Assembly: GCF_018128905.1 (NCBI RefSeq)
Contig: NZ_CP063808.1
Span: forward strand, 7,316,001-7,380,000
Origin: Streptomyces sp. A2-16
GTDB taxonomy: Bacteria > Actinomycetota > Actinomycetes > Streptomycetales > Streptomycetaceae
Reading direction: 5' to 3'
Length of the DNA stretch: 64,000 bases
Each line of letters starts with the position of its first letter. Positions within the stretch are counted from its first letter, which is position 1. Position numbers and translations under genes: made by a program. A model generated the notes under the pieces. That model searched no databases, was not told where the DNA came from, and saw only the letters and a list, made by a program, of their open reading frames with translations. Shown piece by piece: positions 42,854 through 50,700 of the stretch.

Positions 42854-44818
42854 CTAACCGGCCAGGGGGACTTCGGGCAGCCGGACCCCCACGCGCCGGT
42901 GGCCCTCGTCGAGTCGGTGGAGTTCGTCGAGGAGTTCGGTGAGCCGCCGAACCTGTTCGGGGGCGAGCCGGCCGGAGTCGTCCAGGTGCACGGCGCACGC
43001 GGTGGTCGTGTCGACGATCCCTTCGAGCACGGCGACGATCTCGTCCGAGCCCTCCGAGTGCCGGGCGAGCGGCGGGAGTTCGGCGGCGGCGAGGGCGATG
43101 GCGGTACGGGCCTCGGCGAGCGCGCGGTAGGCCTCCCGACGGAGGGTCCAGCGCACGGCCCGCGTGTCGCCGGTGTTCTCGGTGTCGTCGGTGTCCTCGG
43201 TGCGGACACGCCGCACGGCCTGCCGCAAGGCCGGCCACGAACTGTCCCGCAGACCGGACCCCTCGGCCTCCCGCAGGACATGCGTGAGGTACGCCTGCGC
43301 CGCCTCGCCCGCCGCTGTCAGCCGGGATCGGACTCCCCCGCCCCGCTGTCCCGGCATCGGCAGATGACCCACGATCAGCACGATGGCGCAGGCGAGCAGG
43401 GTCTCGGTGATCCGGCTGGCGGAGGCCTGCGGCTCGCCGCCCACCATGACGAGCGCCAGGACCAGCACCGTGACGACGGCGGTCTGCGCGGCGAAGTGCC
43501 GGGTGGCAACCGGGATGAGCGCCCCGCCGACGGCGACGAGCGCGATGAGCCCTTCGGGCCGCGGCAGCACCAGCGCGAACCCGGCGAAGACCAGCGCGCC
43601 CAGGACGGTCCCGGCGGCCCGGCACAGCACCCGGGAGGCGAGCGGTCCGAGGTCGGGCTTGACGAGGAAGACGGCGGTGGCGGGCAGCCAGTACCAGTGC
43701 GCGTGCTCCCCGTACCAGTGGGAGTGGTGCAGCGCCTGTGCCACGGCGGCACTGGCCCCGAAGCAGAGGGCGACCCGCAGCCCGTACTCCCGCCCACCGG
43801 CCCCGAAGACGGCCCGCAGCAGGTCCCGGACGGTGCGTCGGCGCGTGTGCAGGTCCCCACCCCGGCCCCGGTCGAACGCCTCGGCGGCCCGCAGCAACGC
43901 GTCGTCGAGCGCCCGCAGCGCGGGCCCCGACCGGTTGGGCGCGGGCAGCGGTCCGGTGTGCGTGTTCCCCCGTACGGCGGCGGCGAGCCGCCGGGGTCCC
44001 GCGGAGGCCCGCCCGGGCACCGCTTCCTCCGCCCAGGCGAGCGCGGTGGCGGCCTCGGCGAGGGGCAGCGCGGCGGCGTACTGCGCGTGCAGCCGCCGCT
44101 CGGCGGCCGAGCTGGCGTACCGCCGCAGCCGGGGCCCGGTGAGCGCGTCCTGCGCGTGGTCGAGAGCGGCGGTGAGCGCGACGCGCCGCGAGGTGGCGTT
44201 CTCCCCGCCCACGGCGTCGAGGAGGGCGGCGACGGCGTCGTACACCTCGGCGACGGCCTCCCGCTCGCCGTCGAACCGGAAGTCCCCGGCGAGGGAGCCG
44301 GGGGTGGGCAGGGCGAGGCGCAGCGCGAGCAGCCAGCAGGCTCCGCCGAGGTAGGCGGCGGCCCGCAGCCAGCCTTCCAACGGCAGGGGCATCCCGGCCC
44401 CGATGGCGGAGCCGACGAGCAACTGCGTTCCGGCTCCGGAGGCGACGGGACCGACGGCGCTGATGCCGCCGGCGACCAGCCCGACGAGGGTGAGGAGAAG
44501 GGTGAGGGTCACGGCCCCCGCGTACTGCCCCGCGTACGTCCCGACCGCCATCCCGGCCGCCCCCGCGAGCGCGGGCGCCCCGATCCTCCGCACCGAGACC
44601 CGTCGGCTCCCGGGCCGGTCGTTGATCCCGGCCAGCATGGCGGCGATGGCGGCGACGACACCGAGCGAGGTGCGGTCGGCGAGCACTCCGGCCAGCAGCA
44701 GGGGCCCGGCGGACAGCGCCCCGCGCACCACGGCACTCCAGGGAATCGGCCCGCGCTGGGCACGAAGGGCGTGGGCGAGCCAGGGCGGTAGGTGCATCCG
44801 TACGGCGGGGCGGGACAC
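42854..44818 (-). CDS. FUSC family membrane protein (aromatic-acid exporter-like)
   Basis: A 654-residue inner-membrane protein of the FUSC/YccS-AaeB type: one cluster of about six helices near residues 25-160 (SAVVRGALSAGPLLLAGVLA ... TLLLTLVGLVAGGISAVG), a soluble helical middle, and a second cluster near 355-480 (GLRVALCFGASAAVAQALHH ... ALVFAGFALVLPRPEGLIAL). The second contains HAHWYWLPATAVFLVKPD, typical of the fusaric-acid-resistance-like domain. GTG 44818 is chosen with AGGAG just upstream, 4 nt away; an in-frame GTG at 44956 would add a polar 46-residue extension. Export of small aromatic acids is a family-level guess. Confidence 0.88.
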   Translation of the reverse strand: MSRPAVRMHLPPWLAHALRAQRGPIPWSAVVRGALSAGPLLLAGVLADRTSLGVVAAIAAMLAGINDRPGSRRVSVRRIGAPALAGAAGMAVGTYAGQYAGAVTLTLLLTLVGLVAGGISAVGPVASGAGTQLLVGSAIGAGMPLPLEGWLRAAAYLGGACWLLALRLALPTPGSLAGDFRFDGEREAVAEVYDAVAALLDAVGGENATSRRVALTAALDHAQDALTGPRLRRYASSAAERRLHAQYAAALPLAEAATALAWAEEAVPGRASAGPRRLAAAVRGNTHTGPLPAPNRSGPALRALDDALLRAAEAFDRGRGGDLHTRRRTVRDLLRAVFGAGGREYGLRVALCFGASAAVAQALHHSHWYGEHAHWYWLPATAVFLVKPDLGPLASRVLCRAAGTVLGALVFAGFALVLPRPEGLIALVAVGGALIPVATRHFAAQTAVVTVLVLALVMVGGEPQASASRITETLLACAIVLIVGHLPMPGQRGGGVRSRLTAAGEAAQAYLTHVLREAEGSGLRDSSWPALRQAVRRVRTEDTDDTENTGDTRAVRWTLRREAYRALAEARTAIALAAAELPPLARHSEGSDEIVAVLEGIVDTTTACAVHLDDSGRLAPEQVRRLTELLDELHRLDEGHRRVGVRLPEVPLAG

Positions 44819-44962
44819 GGGGCTCCTGTCGTCGGGGGAGGCGGGGGTGTGCCTTCGGGCGACGGTGGCCGGGCGTTGGGCTGTGGTCTCCACGGTAGAT
44901 CGCGTTCCTGGAGGGTCCGGGACGCTCGTGTTACCCGCGTGTGACGATGCATGCAAAAGCCA

Positions 44963-44977
44963 CGTTCTTTATGAACG
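44963..44977. promoter_or_regulatory. AT-rich inverted repeat upstream of the FUSC gene
   Basis: CGTTC-TTTAT-GAACG, in the 201-bp gap between the FUSC and nucleotidyltransferase genes. Candidate operator; no regulator is adjacent and nothing else is seen in this gap. Confidence 0.3.
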
Positions 44978-45019
44978 CAACCCGGGAGAACGAGAGGACG
45001 ACGGAATCCGTACGGCTGC

Positions 45020-45784
45020 TCAGCCCGCCGCGTCGAACAGTTCCCGTACCTCCGTCACCGCGCGGACGGCCGCCGCGGGTGACGCCGTCAGGGACTCGAC
45101 GATCCGGTCGACCTCCCGCAGCCCGGCCCGTTCCAGCAGCCGCTTCTCGTTCGTCACCCACTCTCCCCGGGCCGCCAGCACGGAGTGGCCCATCTGGACG
45201 GCGGCCGTGGCGAGGGCGCCCGCGGTCTCGGTGAGGCGGCCGGCCGGGGCATGGTTGGCCTCGGCGTAGGCGAGGGTGAGGTGGGCGGTGTCGCGCCAGC
45301 GGGTGGCGGCCGAGGTGCGGAGTTTCGGCGGGTAGGCGTCGGGGCGCGGGAGGTCGCCCCGCAGGACCTGGTTGATCGCGAGTTCGGCCACGATCAGGTA
45401 GGTGGGGATGCCCGCGAGGTGGAAGAGCAGGGGCTCGACCCGGAAGCGGCCCTCCCGCGCCTCCGCCAGCTCCCGCTCCACCGCGTCGAGGTCCCGGTAG
45501 TGGACGTCGACCCGCCGCCCGTCGATCGTCAGCCACGCGCCGCCGTTGAACACCCCGCCGCCCCAGCCGCCGAGCTCGGACACCTCGCCCTCCCAGCCGA
45601 CGGCGCGCAGGGCGGCCGGGTCGAACGTGCCCCGGTAGTAGACCGCCAGGTCCCAGTCGCTGTCCGGTCGCGCGGTCCCCTGGGCACGCGAGCCACCGAG
45701 GGCCACGGCCCGGACGGCGGGCAGGGCGGCGAGGCGGTCGGTGGTGATCTCGAGGAAGTCCGCGTCACAGTGCGTGGGAGACAT
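45020..45784 (-). CDS. Nucleotidyltransferase-domain protein (NTase beta-like)
   Basis: A 254-residue protein with the nucleotidyltransferase motif ALGGSRAQGTARPDSDWDLAVYY (split GGSRAQG...DSDWDL, about residues 28-50) and the third acidic residue in RRVDVHYRDLDAVERE. The C-terminal helical half (AINQVLRGDLPRPDAYPPKL, then GHSVLAARGEWVTNEKRLLE) resembles the HEPN-like or DUF4037-type partner of aminoglycoside nucleotidyltransferases. It might modify a small molecule, a protein or RNA; chromosomal Streptomyces copies are not proven resistance genes. TAGGCT (45791-45796) lies 6 nt before the ATG, implying a leaderless mRNA. Confidence 0.85.
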   Translation of the reverse strand: MSPTHCDADFLEITTDRLAALPAVRAVALGGSRAQGTARPDSDWDLAVYYRGTFDPAALRAVGWEGEVSELGGWGGGVFNGGAWLTIDGRRVDVHYRDLDAVERELAEAREGRFRVEPLLFHLAGIPTYLIVAELAINQVLRGDLPRPDAYPPKLRTSAATRWRDTAHLTLAYAEANHAPAGRLTETAGALATAAVQMGHSVLAARGEWVTNEKRLLERAGLREVDRIVESLTASPAAAVRAVTEVRELFDAAG

Positions 45785-45806
45785 GGGCGCAGCCTACGAA
45801 GGCCCG

Positions 45807-45829
45807 TTGTCAGTGGCACGCGTTATCAA
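45807..45829 (+). promoter_or_regulatory. Near-match to the DNA-damage promoter motif upstream of the 45871 gene
   Basis: TTGTCAGTG (45807-45815), 8 nt, TATCAA (45824-45829). The first half and spacing fit TTGTCRGTG-N8-TANNNT; only the last base of the -10 differs (A for T). It points at the gene starting at 45871. Confidence 0.45.
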
Positions 45830-45870
45830 TGAAGTCGTCACTCAGTGTTACGGCGACGGGGGAACAGGCG

Positions 45871-46539
45871 ATGACGACGTACGAGAAGGACCAGCACCCG
45901 CGAGCGCATCGCACACACCTCTCCGCTGCCGGTCTGCGGGCCCGCGGCTGGACCGCCGGGATGGTCCGCCGACTGCTCGGCGAGCCCGATCTGCGGCGGG
46001 CCAACCCGTTCTTCCGCACGGCCCCGCCGACCCGTCTCTACAGCGTCGAGCGGGTCGAAGCAGCCGAGCGGAGTGAGGAGTTCAGGGCGGTCTCGGCGGT
46101 GGCCGTCCGGCGGTCCGGCGCGGTCCGGGAGGCGGTGCTGCGCAGACGGCGGGAGATCCTCGCGCGGATCGCGGCGGAACCGATCGACGTGCCCGTGCTC
46201 GCTCCGGAGGAACTGACGGCCCTCGCCGTCGAGCACCGCGAACACCTGGGCGGATCAACGGAGTTCCCGCTCGAGCACTGGAAGGTCGACTATCTCTGCC
46301 ATCGGCCGGCCCGCTACGACGACATCCTCGACGAGTTGTCCGGCGGCACCGGACGCGCGGCCGCGGAGCAGCTGCTGCGGCGAAGGATCCTCGCGTCCGT
46401 CTCCCAGGCGTACCCGGACCTTGCACAGGAGTGCGCACACCTCGCACACCGGTCGGGCCCGGAAATTGAGATGCGGCCCCGTCCCTCCGCCCCCGATGAT
46501 CGAAAGGTTGCCCGCCGTTCGCCCCAGGAGCCCACGTGA
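45871..46539 (+). CDS. Hypothetical protein with MerR-like N-terminal segment
   Basis: A 222-residue soluble protein. The N-terminal 60 residues (AAGLRARGWTAGMVRRLLGEP, then PPTRLYSVERVEAAERSEEF) look like the winged-helix opening found ahead of various actinobacterial enzymes: a short helix-turn-helix, then an arginine-rich strand. The rest is helical and acidic-basic mixed (FPLEHWKVDYLCHRPARYDD, LRRRILASVSQAYPDLAQEC). No catalytic motif is clear. ATG 45871 has GGGGGAA 6-7 nt upstream. Its last bases overlap the RidA-like gene (GTGA), so it heads a three-gene operon. A near-copy of the DNA-damage promoter motif lies 42 bp upstream. Function unknown. Confidence 0.72.
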   Translation: MTTYEKDQHPRAHRTHLSAAGLRARGWTAGMVRRLLGEPDLRRANPFFRTAPPTRLYSVERVEAAERSEEFRAVSAVAVRRSGAVREAVLRRRREILARIAAEPIDVPVLAPEELTALAVEHREHLGGSTEFPLEHWKVDYLCHRPARYDDILDELSGGTGRAAAEQLLRRRILASVSQAYPDLAQECAHLAHRSGPEIEMRPRPSAPDDRKVARRSPQEPT

Positions 46540-46949
46540 TCCAGCGCGTCACCGCCCCGGCCCTCTTCCCGCCGCCGACCTACTCCCACGCCTCCGTCGT
46601 CGAGGCCGGCACGAAGCTCGCGTTCCTCGCCGGGTCCGTTCCGCTGGACGCCGAGGGGAACCTCGTCGGTGCGGGGGATCCGGCGCGGCAGGCCGAGCAG
46701 GTGATCGCGAATCTGAAGGAGCAGCTGCTCGCCGTCGGCAGCGACTTGGAGCATGTGCTGGCGACCGACGTGCATGTCGTGAGCAGCGAGCCCGCGGTGC
46801 TGTCCGCCGTGTGGGAGGTCGTCGAGGCGTCCGGGCTGAGCGCCGGGCCGCACTCGTCGACGCTGATCGGCGTCGCCTGTCTCGGCTACACGGGCCAGTT
46901 GGTGGAGATCACGGCGACGGCCGTGGTCCCTCAGGAGGCGGGGCGGTGA
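46536..46949 (+). CDS. RidA-family protein lacking the catalytic arginine
   Basis: A 137-residue member of the RidA/YjgF/UK114 family, trimeric proteins that hydrolyse reactive imines when the conserved arginine (Arg105 in E. coli RidA) is present. Here the segment reads LIGVACLGYTGQLVEITATA, with Cys-Leu where the Val-Ala-Arg-Leu-Pro motif is expected. This places it in an Rid subgroup without the deaminase residue. FLAGSVPLDAEGNLVGAGD and VLATDVHVVSSE are otherwise typical. The GTG start overlaps the preceding stop and its own stop overlaps the GNAT gene, so three genes are coupled. Confidence 0.87.
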   Translation: MIQRVTAPALFPPPTYSHASVVEAGTKLAFLAGSVPLDAEGNLVGAGDPARQAEQVIANLKEQLLAVGSDLEHVLATDVHVVSSEPAVLSAVWEVVEASGLSAGPHSSTLIGVACLGYTGQLVEITATAVVPQEAGR

Positions 46950-47395
46950 GCGGGGTCGTCATCCGCCGGGCCACCGCCGCCGACGCCTCCGCCGCGGCCG
47001 ACGTGTATCTGCGTTCCTTCACCGCCGCGTTGCCGACGGTGACGCGGCCCCGGTCCGACGACGAGGTGCGCGCCCACATCCGGGACATCGTGGTGCCGTT
47101 GCGGGAGACGTGGGTGGCTGTGGCGGAGGAACAGGTCGTGGGCCTCATGGTCCTCGCCGACGATCTGCTGTCCCAGCTGTATCTCGACCCCGACTGGCGG
47201 GGGCGCGGCATCGGCGACCGGTTCGTCGCGCTCGCCAAGGAACGCAGTCCCCAGGGGCTGAGCCTGTGGACCTTCCAGGTCAACAAGCCGGCCCACCGCT
47301 TCTACGAGCGCCACGGCTTCGTCGAGGCCGAACGCACCGACGGCAGCGGCAACGAGGAGCGGGAACCGGACGTGCGGTACGTCTGGCGACCCTGA
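46946..47395 (+). CDS. GNAT family N-acetyltransferase
   Basis: A 149-residue acetyl-CoA-dependent acyltransferase. The family core runs from VIRRATAADASAAADVYL at the N-terminus, through the strand VAVAEEQVVGLMVL, to the CoA-binding motif A LYLDPDWRGRGIGDRFVALA (about residues 76-95) and the end HRFYERHGFVEAERTD (about 115-130). The GTG start overlaps the RidA-like stop (GTGA), with AGGAGG 6-8 nt ahead, making the third gene of the coupled operon. The acceptor may be an amine on a small molecule or protein; not predictable. Confidence 0.9.
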   Translation: MSGVVIRRATAADASAAADVYLRSFTAALPTVTRPRSDDEVRAHIRDIVVPLRETWVAVAEEQVVGLMVLADDLLSQLYLDPDWRGRGIGDRFVALAKERSPQGLSLWTFQVNKPAHRFYERHGFVEAERTDGSGNEEREPDVRYVWRP

Positions 47396-47403
47396 GGGCG
47401 ACC

Positions 47404-47532
47404 GACCCGAGCACGACCGGCGTGACGGCGACCTCAACCGACCCGAGCACGACCGGCGTGACGGCGCGACCCCACCCGACCCGAGCACGACCGGCGTGAC
47501 GGCGCGACCCCACCCGACCCGAGCACGACCGG
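47404..47532. repeat. Four ~38-bp direct repeats downstream of the GNAT gene
   Basis: The 17-bp core GACCCGAGCACGACCGG starts at 47404, 47440, 47478 and 47516 (spacings 36, 38, 38). The intervening sequence is largely repeated (CGTGACGGCG). Beyond the last copy to about 47662 there are degenerate GAGCCCGATCAGCCC echoes. The 267-bp gap holds no gene. Confidence 0.9.
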
Positions 47533-47662
47533 CCGAAACCTGATCAGCCCAGTGGCGGCCCCGCACCCATCACCGAGCCGAGCACCATCAGCCGAGCCCG
47601 ATCAGCCCGACCGCAATCCCCACTCCCATCACACGACCCCGAGCCCGATCAGCCCACCGTGA

Positions 47663-48382
47663 TCAGCCCGGCGGCGCTCCCCACACCCGCCTCTTCGGCA
47701 CCGGCTTCGCGTACCCGCCCGCCCGGCTGGTCGTGAGCCCCAGTCCCACCAGGGACTCCGCGAGCTTCACCGCCGCCCCCACCCCGTCGACGACGGGAAG
47801 CCCGAGCTTCTCCCCCACCGTCCGCTGCAGCCCGGTCATCCCGGCGCAGCCCAGCACCAACACCTCGGCGCCCGCCTCCCGCACCCGCTCGGCGGCGGCC
47901 AGGAACGCGGCCTCCGTGCGGTCCGCGTCGCCGAGGTCGAGAACGCCGAGCCCGGTCCCGATGACGGCGGCGCAGTTGCGCCCCACCCCCGCCAGCTCCA
48001 GGCTGTCCTCGATCTGCCCGCAGGAGCGCTCCAGCGTGGTGACGACCCCGTAGCGCCGACCGAGCAGACAGGCCAGATGGGCGGCGGCCTCGGTGATGTC
48101 GACGACCGGTACGTCCACCAACTCCCGGACGCCCTCCCGGCCGTGCTCACCGAAGCCGGCCATGACGACGGCGTCGTAGGAAGGCCCCTCGTACGTGCGC
48201 AGCAGGTCGATGACCGCCGCCGCGGAGAGGTAGCTGTCGAGCCAGCCCTCGGCGGACTCCGGGCCCCACGCGGGGGTGAGTCCGAGCACGGTGGTGCCCG
48301 GGCCTGCCGCGGCCCGGGCACCTCGTACGATCTCCTCGGTCATCTCCTGCGTGGTGTTGCAGTTGGTGACGACGATCCGCAC
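47663..48382 (-). CDS. Asp/Glu racemase superfamily, hydantoin racemase-like
   Basis: A 239-residue cofactor-independent racemase. Two catalytic cysteines are positioned as in HyuE-type enzymes: VVTNCNTTQEMT (Cys near residue 8, with the NxNTT variant NCNTT) and VLVLGCAGMTGL (Cys near 182). Other conserved parts are VVMAGFGEHGREGVRELVDVPVVDITEAA (about 80-110) and GVVTTLERSCG. It starts 5 bp after the stop of the NCS1 permease gene, with GGAGG upstream, so uptake and racemisation of a hydantoin or allantoin-type compound is the natural reading. Hydantoinase genes are not in the window. Confidence 0.9.
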   Translation of the reverse strand: MRIVVTNCNTTQEMTEEIVRGARAAAGPGTTVLGLTPAWGPESAEGWLDSYLSAAAVIDLLRTYEGPSYDAVVMAGFGEHGREGVRELVDVPVVDITEAAAHLACLLGRRYGVVTTLERSCGQIEDSLELAGVGRNCAAVIGTGLGVLDLGDADRTEAAFLAAAERVREAGAEVLVLGCAGMTGLQRTVGEKLGLPVVDGVGAAVKLAESLVGLGLTTSRAGGYAKPVPKRRVWGAPPG

Positions 48383-48387
48383 GTTTC

Positions 48388-49854
48388 TCAGACCTCCACG
48401 GGCTCTTCGACGGGGGCGGTCCGCTCGCTGCGGCACAGCAGCGCGTACAGGCCGGCTGCGAGGGCCGTACCGATGAACCAGGAGTACGGGGCCACGTCGC
48501 TGAACGTCTTCACCAGGGCGAGGACCCCGGCGACGGCGGCCGCGGGCAGGAACGCCCACAGGGCCTTGGGGTTGACGCCCTTGCGGTAGTAGTAGCGGGA
48601 GCCGGGCTCGGCCTTGAACAGCTCGTCGACGTCCACGCGGCCCTTCTTGACCCAGTAGTAGTCGAGCATGATCACGCCGAACAGCGGGCCCAGGAAGGCG
48701 CCGAGGCCGCCGAGGAAGTAGTTGACGACCGTGGGGTTGGAGAAGAGGTTCCACGGGGTCACGACGAGCGCGGCGACCGTGCTGATCATGCCGCCGACCC
48801 TGAAGGTGATCTTCTGCGGCCAGACGTTGGCGAGGTCGTACGCCGGTGAGACGAAGTTGGCGACGATGTTGACGCCCATGGTGGCGATGGCGAAGGTGAG
48901 CGCGCCCAGCACCATCACCCAGGTGTTGCCGACCTTGGCGACGAGCTCGGCCGGGTCGGTGATGGCCTCGCCCCAGACCTCCAGCGAGCCCGCGGTCACG
49001 ATCACGGAGACGACCACGAAGGCCGTGGAGTTGATCGGCAGACCCCAGAAGTTGCCGCGGCGGACGGTCTTGTAGTCCGGAGCGAAGCGGGAGAAGTCGC
49101 AGAAGTTGAGCATGAGGGTGCCGTAGGTGGCGAGGATCAGGCCGATCGCGCCGAACCACTGCCGCCACTGCTCACCGACCGAGACCGGGTGCGGGGTGGT
49201 GGTGAGCGAGATGCTCCAGCCGGCCTTGGCCAGCACCCAGACCGCCAGCGCGATCATGACGAGCCAGATCGCCGGGCCGCAGAAGTCCTGGAACTTGCGG
49301 ACCGACTCCATGCCCTGGCTGATGATCAGCGCCTGGATCAGCCACAGGGAGAGGAAGGAGACCCAGCCGAGCGCGTCGAGGCCCAGGAAGGAGCTGTGCG
49401 TCCAGGACTCGAGGCCCGGCCAGGCGGCCAGCAGCATCACGTTGACCGCGACGGAGGCGAGGTAGGTCTGGATGCCGTACCACATGATGGCGATCACGGC
49501 CCGGATGAGAGCCGGGATGTTGGCGCCCCACACACCGAAGCTGATGCGGCTGACCACGGGGAACGGCACGCCGTGGCGCTGGCCGATCTTCCCCATCCAG
49601 TTCATGCCGATGTAGATGAGCACGAAGCCGACGAGCAGGGAGGTGAAGACCTGCCACACGTTCATGCCGAGGACCAGCAGACCGGCCGCGAAGGTGTAGT
49701 TGCCGAGGTTGTGGACGTCGGACATCCACATGGCGAAGAGGTCGAAGACCTTCCAGTTCCGCTTGCCCGCGGGCGCGAGGTCTTCGTTGGTGAGCCGGGG
49801 ATCGGGGACGAACGCTGGTGTGCCGGTGACTTCGGCACGGTCGGCGAGGGACAC
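48388..49854 (-). CDS. NCS1 family permease (hydantoin/allantoin/nucleobase transporter)
   Basis: A 488-residue, 12-segment membrane symporter of the nucleobase-cation-symport-1 family. Characteristic parts are LTNEDLAPAGKRNWKVFDLF at the cytoplasmic start, MWMSDVHNLGNYTFAAGLL (helix 1), GIGQRHGVPFPVV-like KIGQRHGVPFPVVSRISFG (loop 2-3) and NFVSPAYDLANVWPQKI (helix 8 region). The GTG start has GGAGG 4 nt ahead. An operator-like TTTGGTATACCAAA lies 54 bp upstream and a divergent GntR gene begins 177 bp away. The racemase gene is 5 bp downstream, so it probably imports a hydantoin- or allantoin-like ring compound. Confidence 0.93.
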   Translation of the reverse strand: MSLADRAEVTGTPAFVPDPRLTNEDLAPAGKRNWKVFDLFAMWMSDVHNLGNYTFAAGLLVLGMNVWQVFTSLLVGFVLIYIGMNWMGKIGQRHGVPFPVVSRISFGVWGANIPALIRAVIAIMWYGIQTYLASVAVNVMLLAAWPGLESWTHSSFLGLDALGWVSFLSLWLIQALIISQGMESVRKFQDFCGPAIWLVMIALAVWVLAKAGWSISLTTTPHPVSVGEQWRQWFGAIGLILATYGTLMLNFCDFSRFAPDYKTVRRGNFWGLPINSTAFVVVSVIVTAGSLEVWGEAITDPAELVAKVGNTWVMVLGALTFAIATMGVNIVANFVSPAYDLANVWPQKITFRVGGMISTVAALVVTPWNLFSNPTVVNYFLGGLGAFLGPLFGVIMLDYYWVKKGRVDVDELFKAEPGSRYYYRKGVNPKALWAFLPAAAVAGVLALVKTFSDVAPYSWFIGTALAAGLYALLCRSERTAPVEEPVEV

Positions 49855-49907
49855 AGGGCCTCCAAGGACGGGGACAGGAGGAGGGTGGCGGCCGCCTGGC
49901 ATCCGGT

Positions 49908-49921
49908 TTTGGTATACCAAA
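49908..49921. promoter_or_regulatory. Palindromic operator TTTGGTATACCAAA between NCS1 and gntR
   Basis: A perfect 14-bp dyad of the FadR-subfamily GntR type (TGGTNNACCA). It overlaps the probable -10 region of the NCS1 promoter, whose -35 is TTGACG on the minus strand (49945-49940). It is the only AT-rich dyad in the gap. Confidence 0.78.
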
Positions 49922-50031
49922 CTGCCGACATGGTCCCGCCGTCAAGAGTTCCGACCGATGTCGCGTTCGTTAAGGCTCCGTAAAACACCTCCGGCGTCCG
50001 CGACGGCTCCGGCGTCGGAGAAGATGGCTCC

Positions 50032-50700
50032 ATGAGCTCCACGACGAACACCGAGCCCCTCGGCGCCGTCCGCGAACGCGTCCTGGCCACCCTGCGGCAG
50101 GAGATCATCGCGGGCGGACTGCGCCCCGGCGACCGGCTGGTCGAGCGGGAGCTCGCCGACCGCTTCGGGGTCTCCCGGGTGCCGGTCCGCGAGGCGATCC
50201 GCGCGCTGGTCGCCGAGGGCTTCGTCCACTTCGAGACCCCTCGCCGCACGGTCGTACGGCGACTGACCCCCAACGACGTCAAGGAACTCTTCGAACTGCG
50301 CGAGGCGTTGGAGGTGTACGCCGCAGGGCTCGCCGCGGCCCGGGCGACCCCGGAGGATCTCGCCGAGGTGGAGCGGCTCCTCGACCTCGCGGCCACCGCG
50401 ACCGCGGCGGGCGACGCGGAGACCATCACGGACGTCAACAGCCGTCTGCACGACAGCATCGTGGCGATGGCCCGCAACAGCCTGCTGGTCGAGGCCCTGG
50501 AACCGGTTGCGGGGCGGCTGCGCTGGATGACCCGGCGCAACGAGGAGTGGCCCCAGCTCCTCGTCGAACACCGGGACCTGTACGAGGCGATCGCCTCGGG
50601 CGACCCGGAGCGGGCCCGGGCGCACGCCCTGGCCCATGTGCGGACCAACTACGAGTCGACGGTACGGCAGTTGTTCGGGGACACGGGCGAGCCGGTCTAG
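50032..50700 (+). CDS. GntR-family (FadR/VanR-type) transcription regulator
   Basis: A 222-residue regulator. The N-terminal winged helix has RVLATLRQEIIAGGLRPGDR (about 16-35) and ERELADRFGVSRVPVREAIR (about 38-57), a textbook GntR reading head. The C-terminal FCD domain is all-helical with metal-ligand candidates in DVNSRLHDSIVAMARN (about 138-153) and VEHRDLYEAIASGD (about 183-196). It is divergent from the NCS1 permease and hydantoin racemase genes and presumably represses them until an effector, likely the transported compound, binds. Its TAG and the TAG of the convergent aminopeptidase gene share the bases CTAG. Confidence 0.93.
   Translation: MSSTTNTEPLGAVRERVLATLRQEIIAGGLRPGDRLVERELADRFGVSRVPVREAIRALVAEGFVHFETPRRTVVRRLTPNDVKELFELREALEVYAAGLAAARATPEDLAEVERLLDLAATATAAGDAETITDVNSRLHDSIVAMARNSLLVEALEPVAGRLRWMTRRNEEWPQLLVEHRDLYEAIASGDPERARAHALAHVRTNYESTVRQLFGDTGEPV

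Noticed and set aside
44963..44977. CGTTC-TTTAT-GAACG as a LexA (SOS) box
   Set aside because: The actinobacterial SOS box is GAAC-N4-GTTC; here the half-sites face the other way and the adjacent genes are not repair genes.
47404..47532. CRISPR array from the regular direct repeats
   Set aside because: Intervals are nearly identical to one another, not unique spacers; there are no cas genes.
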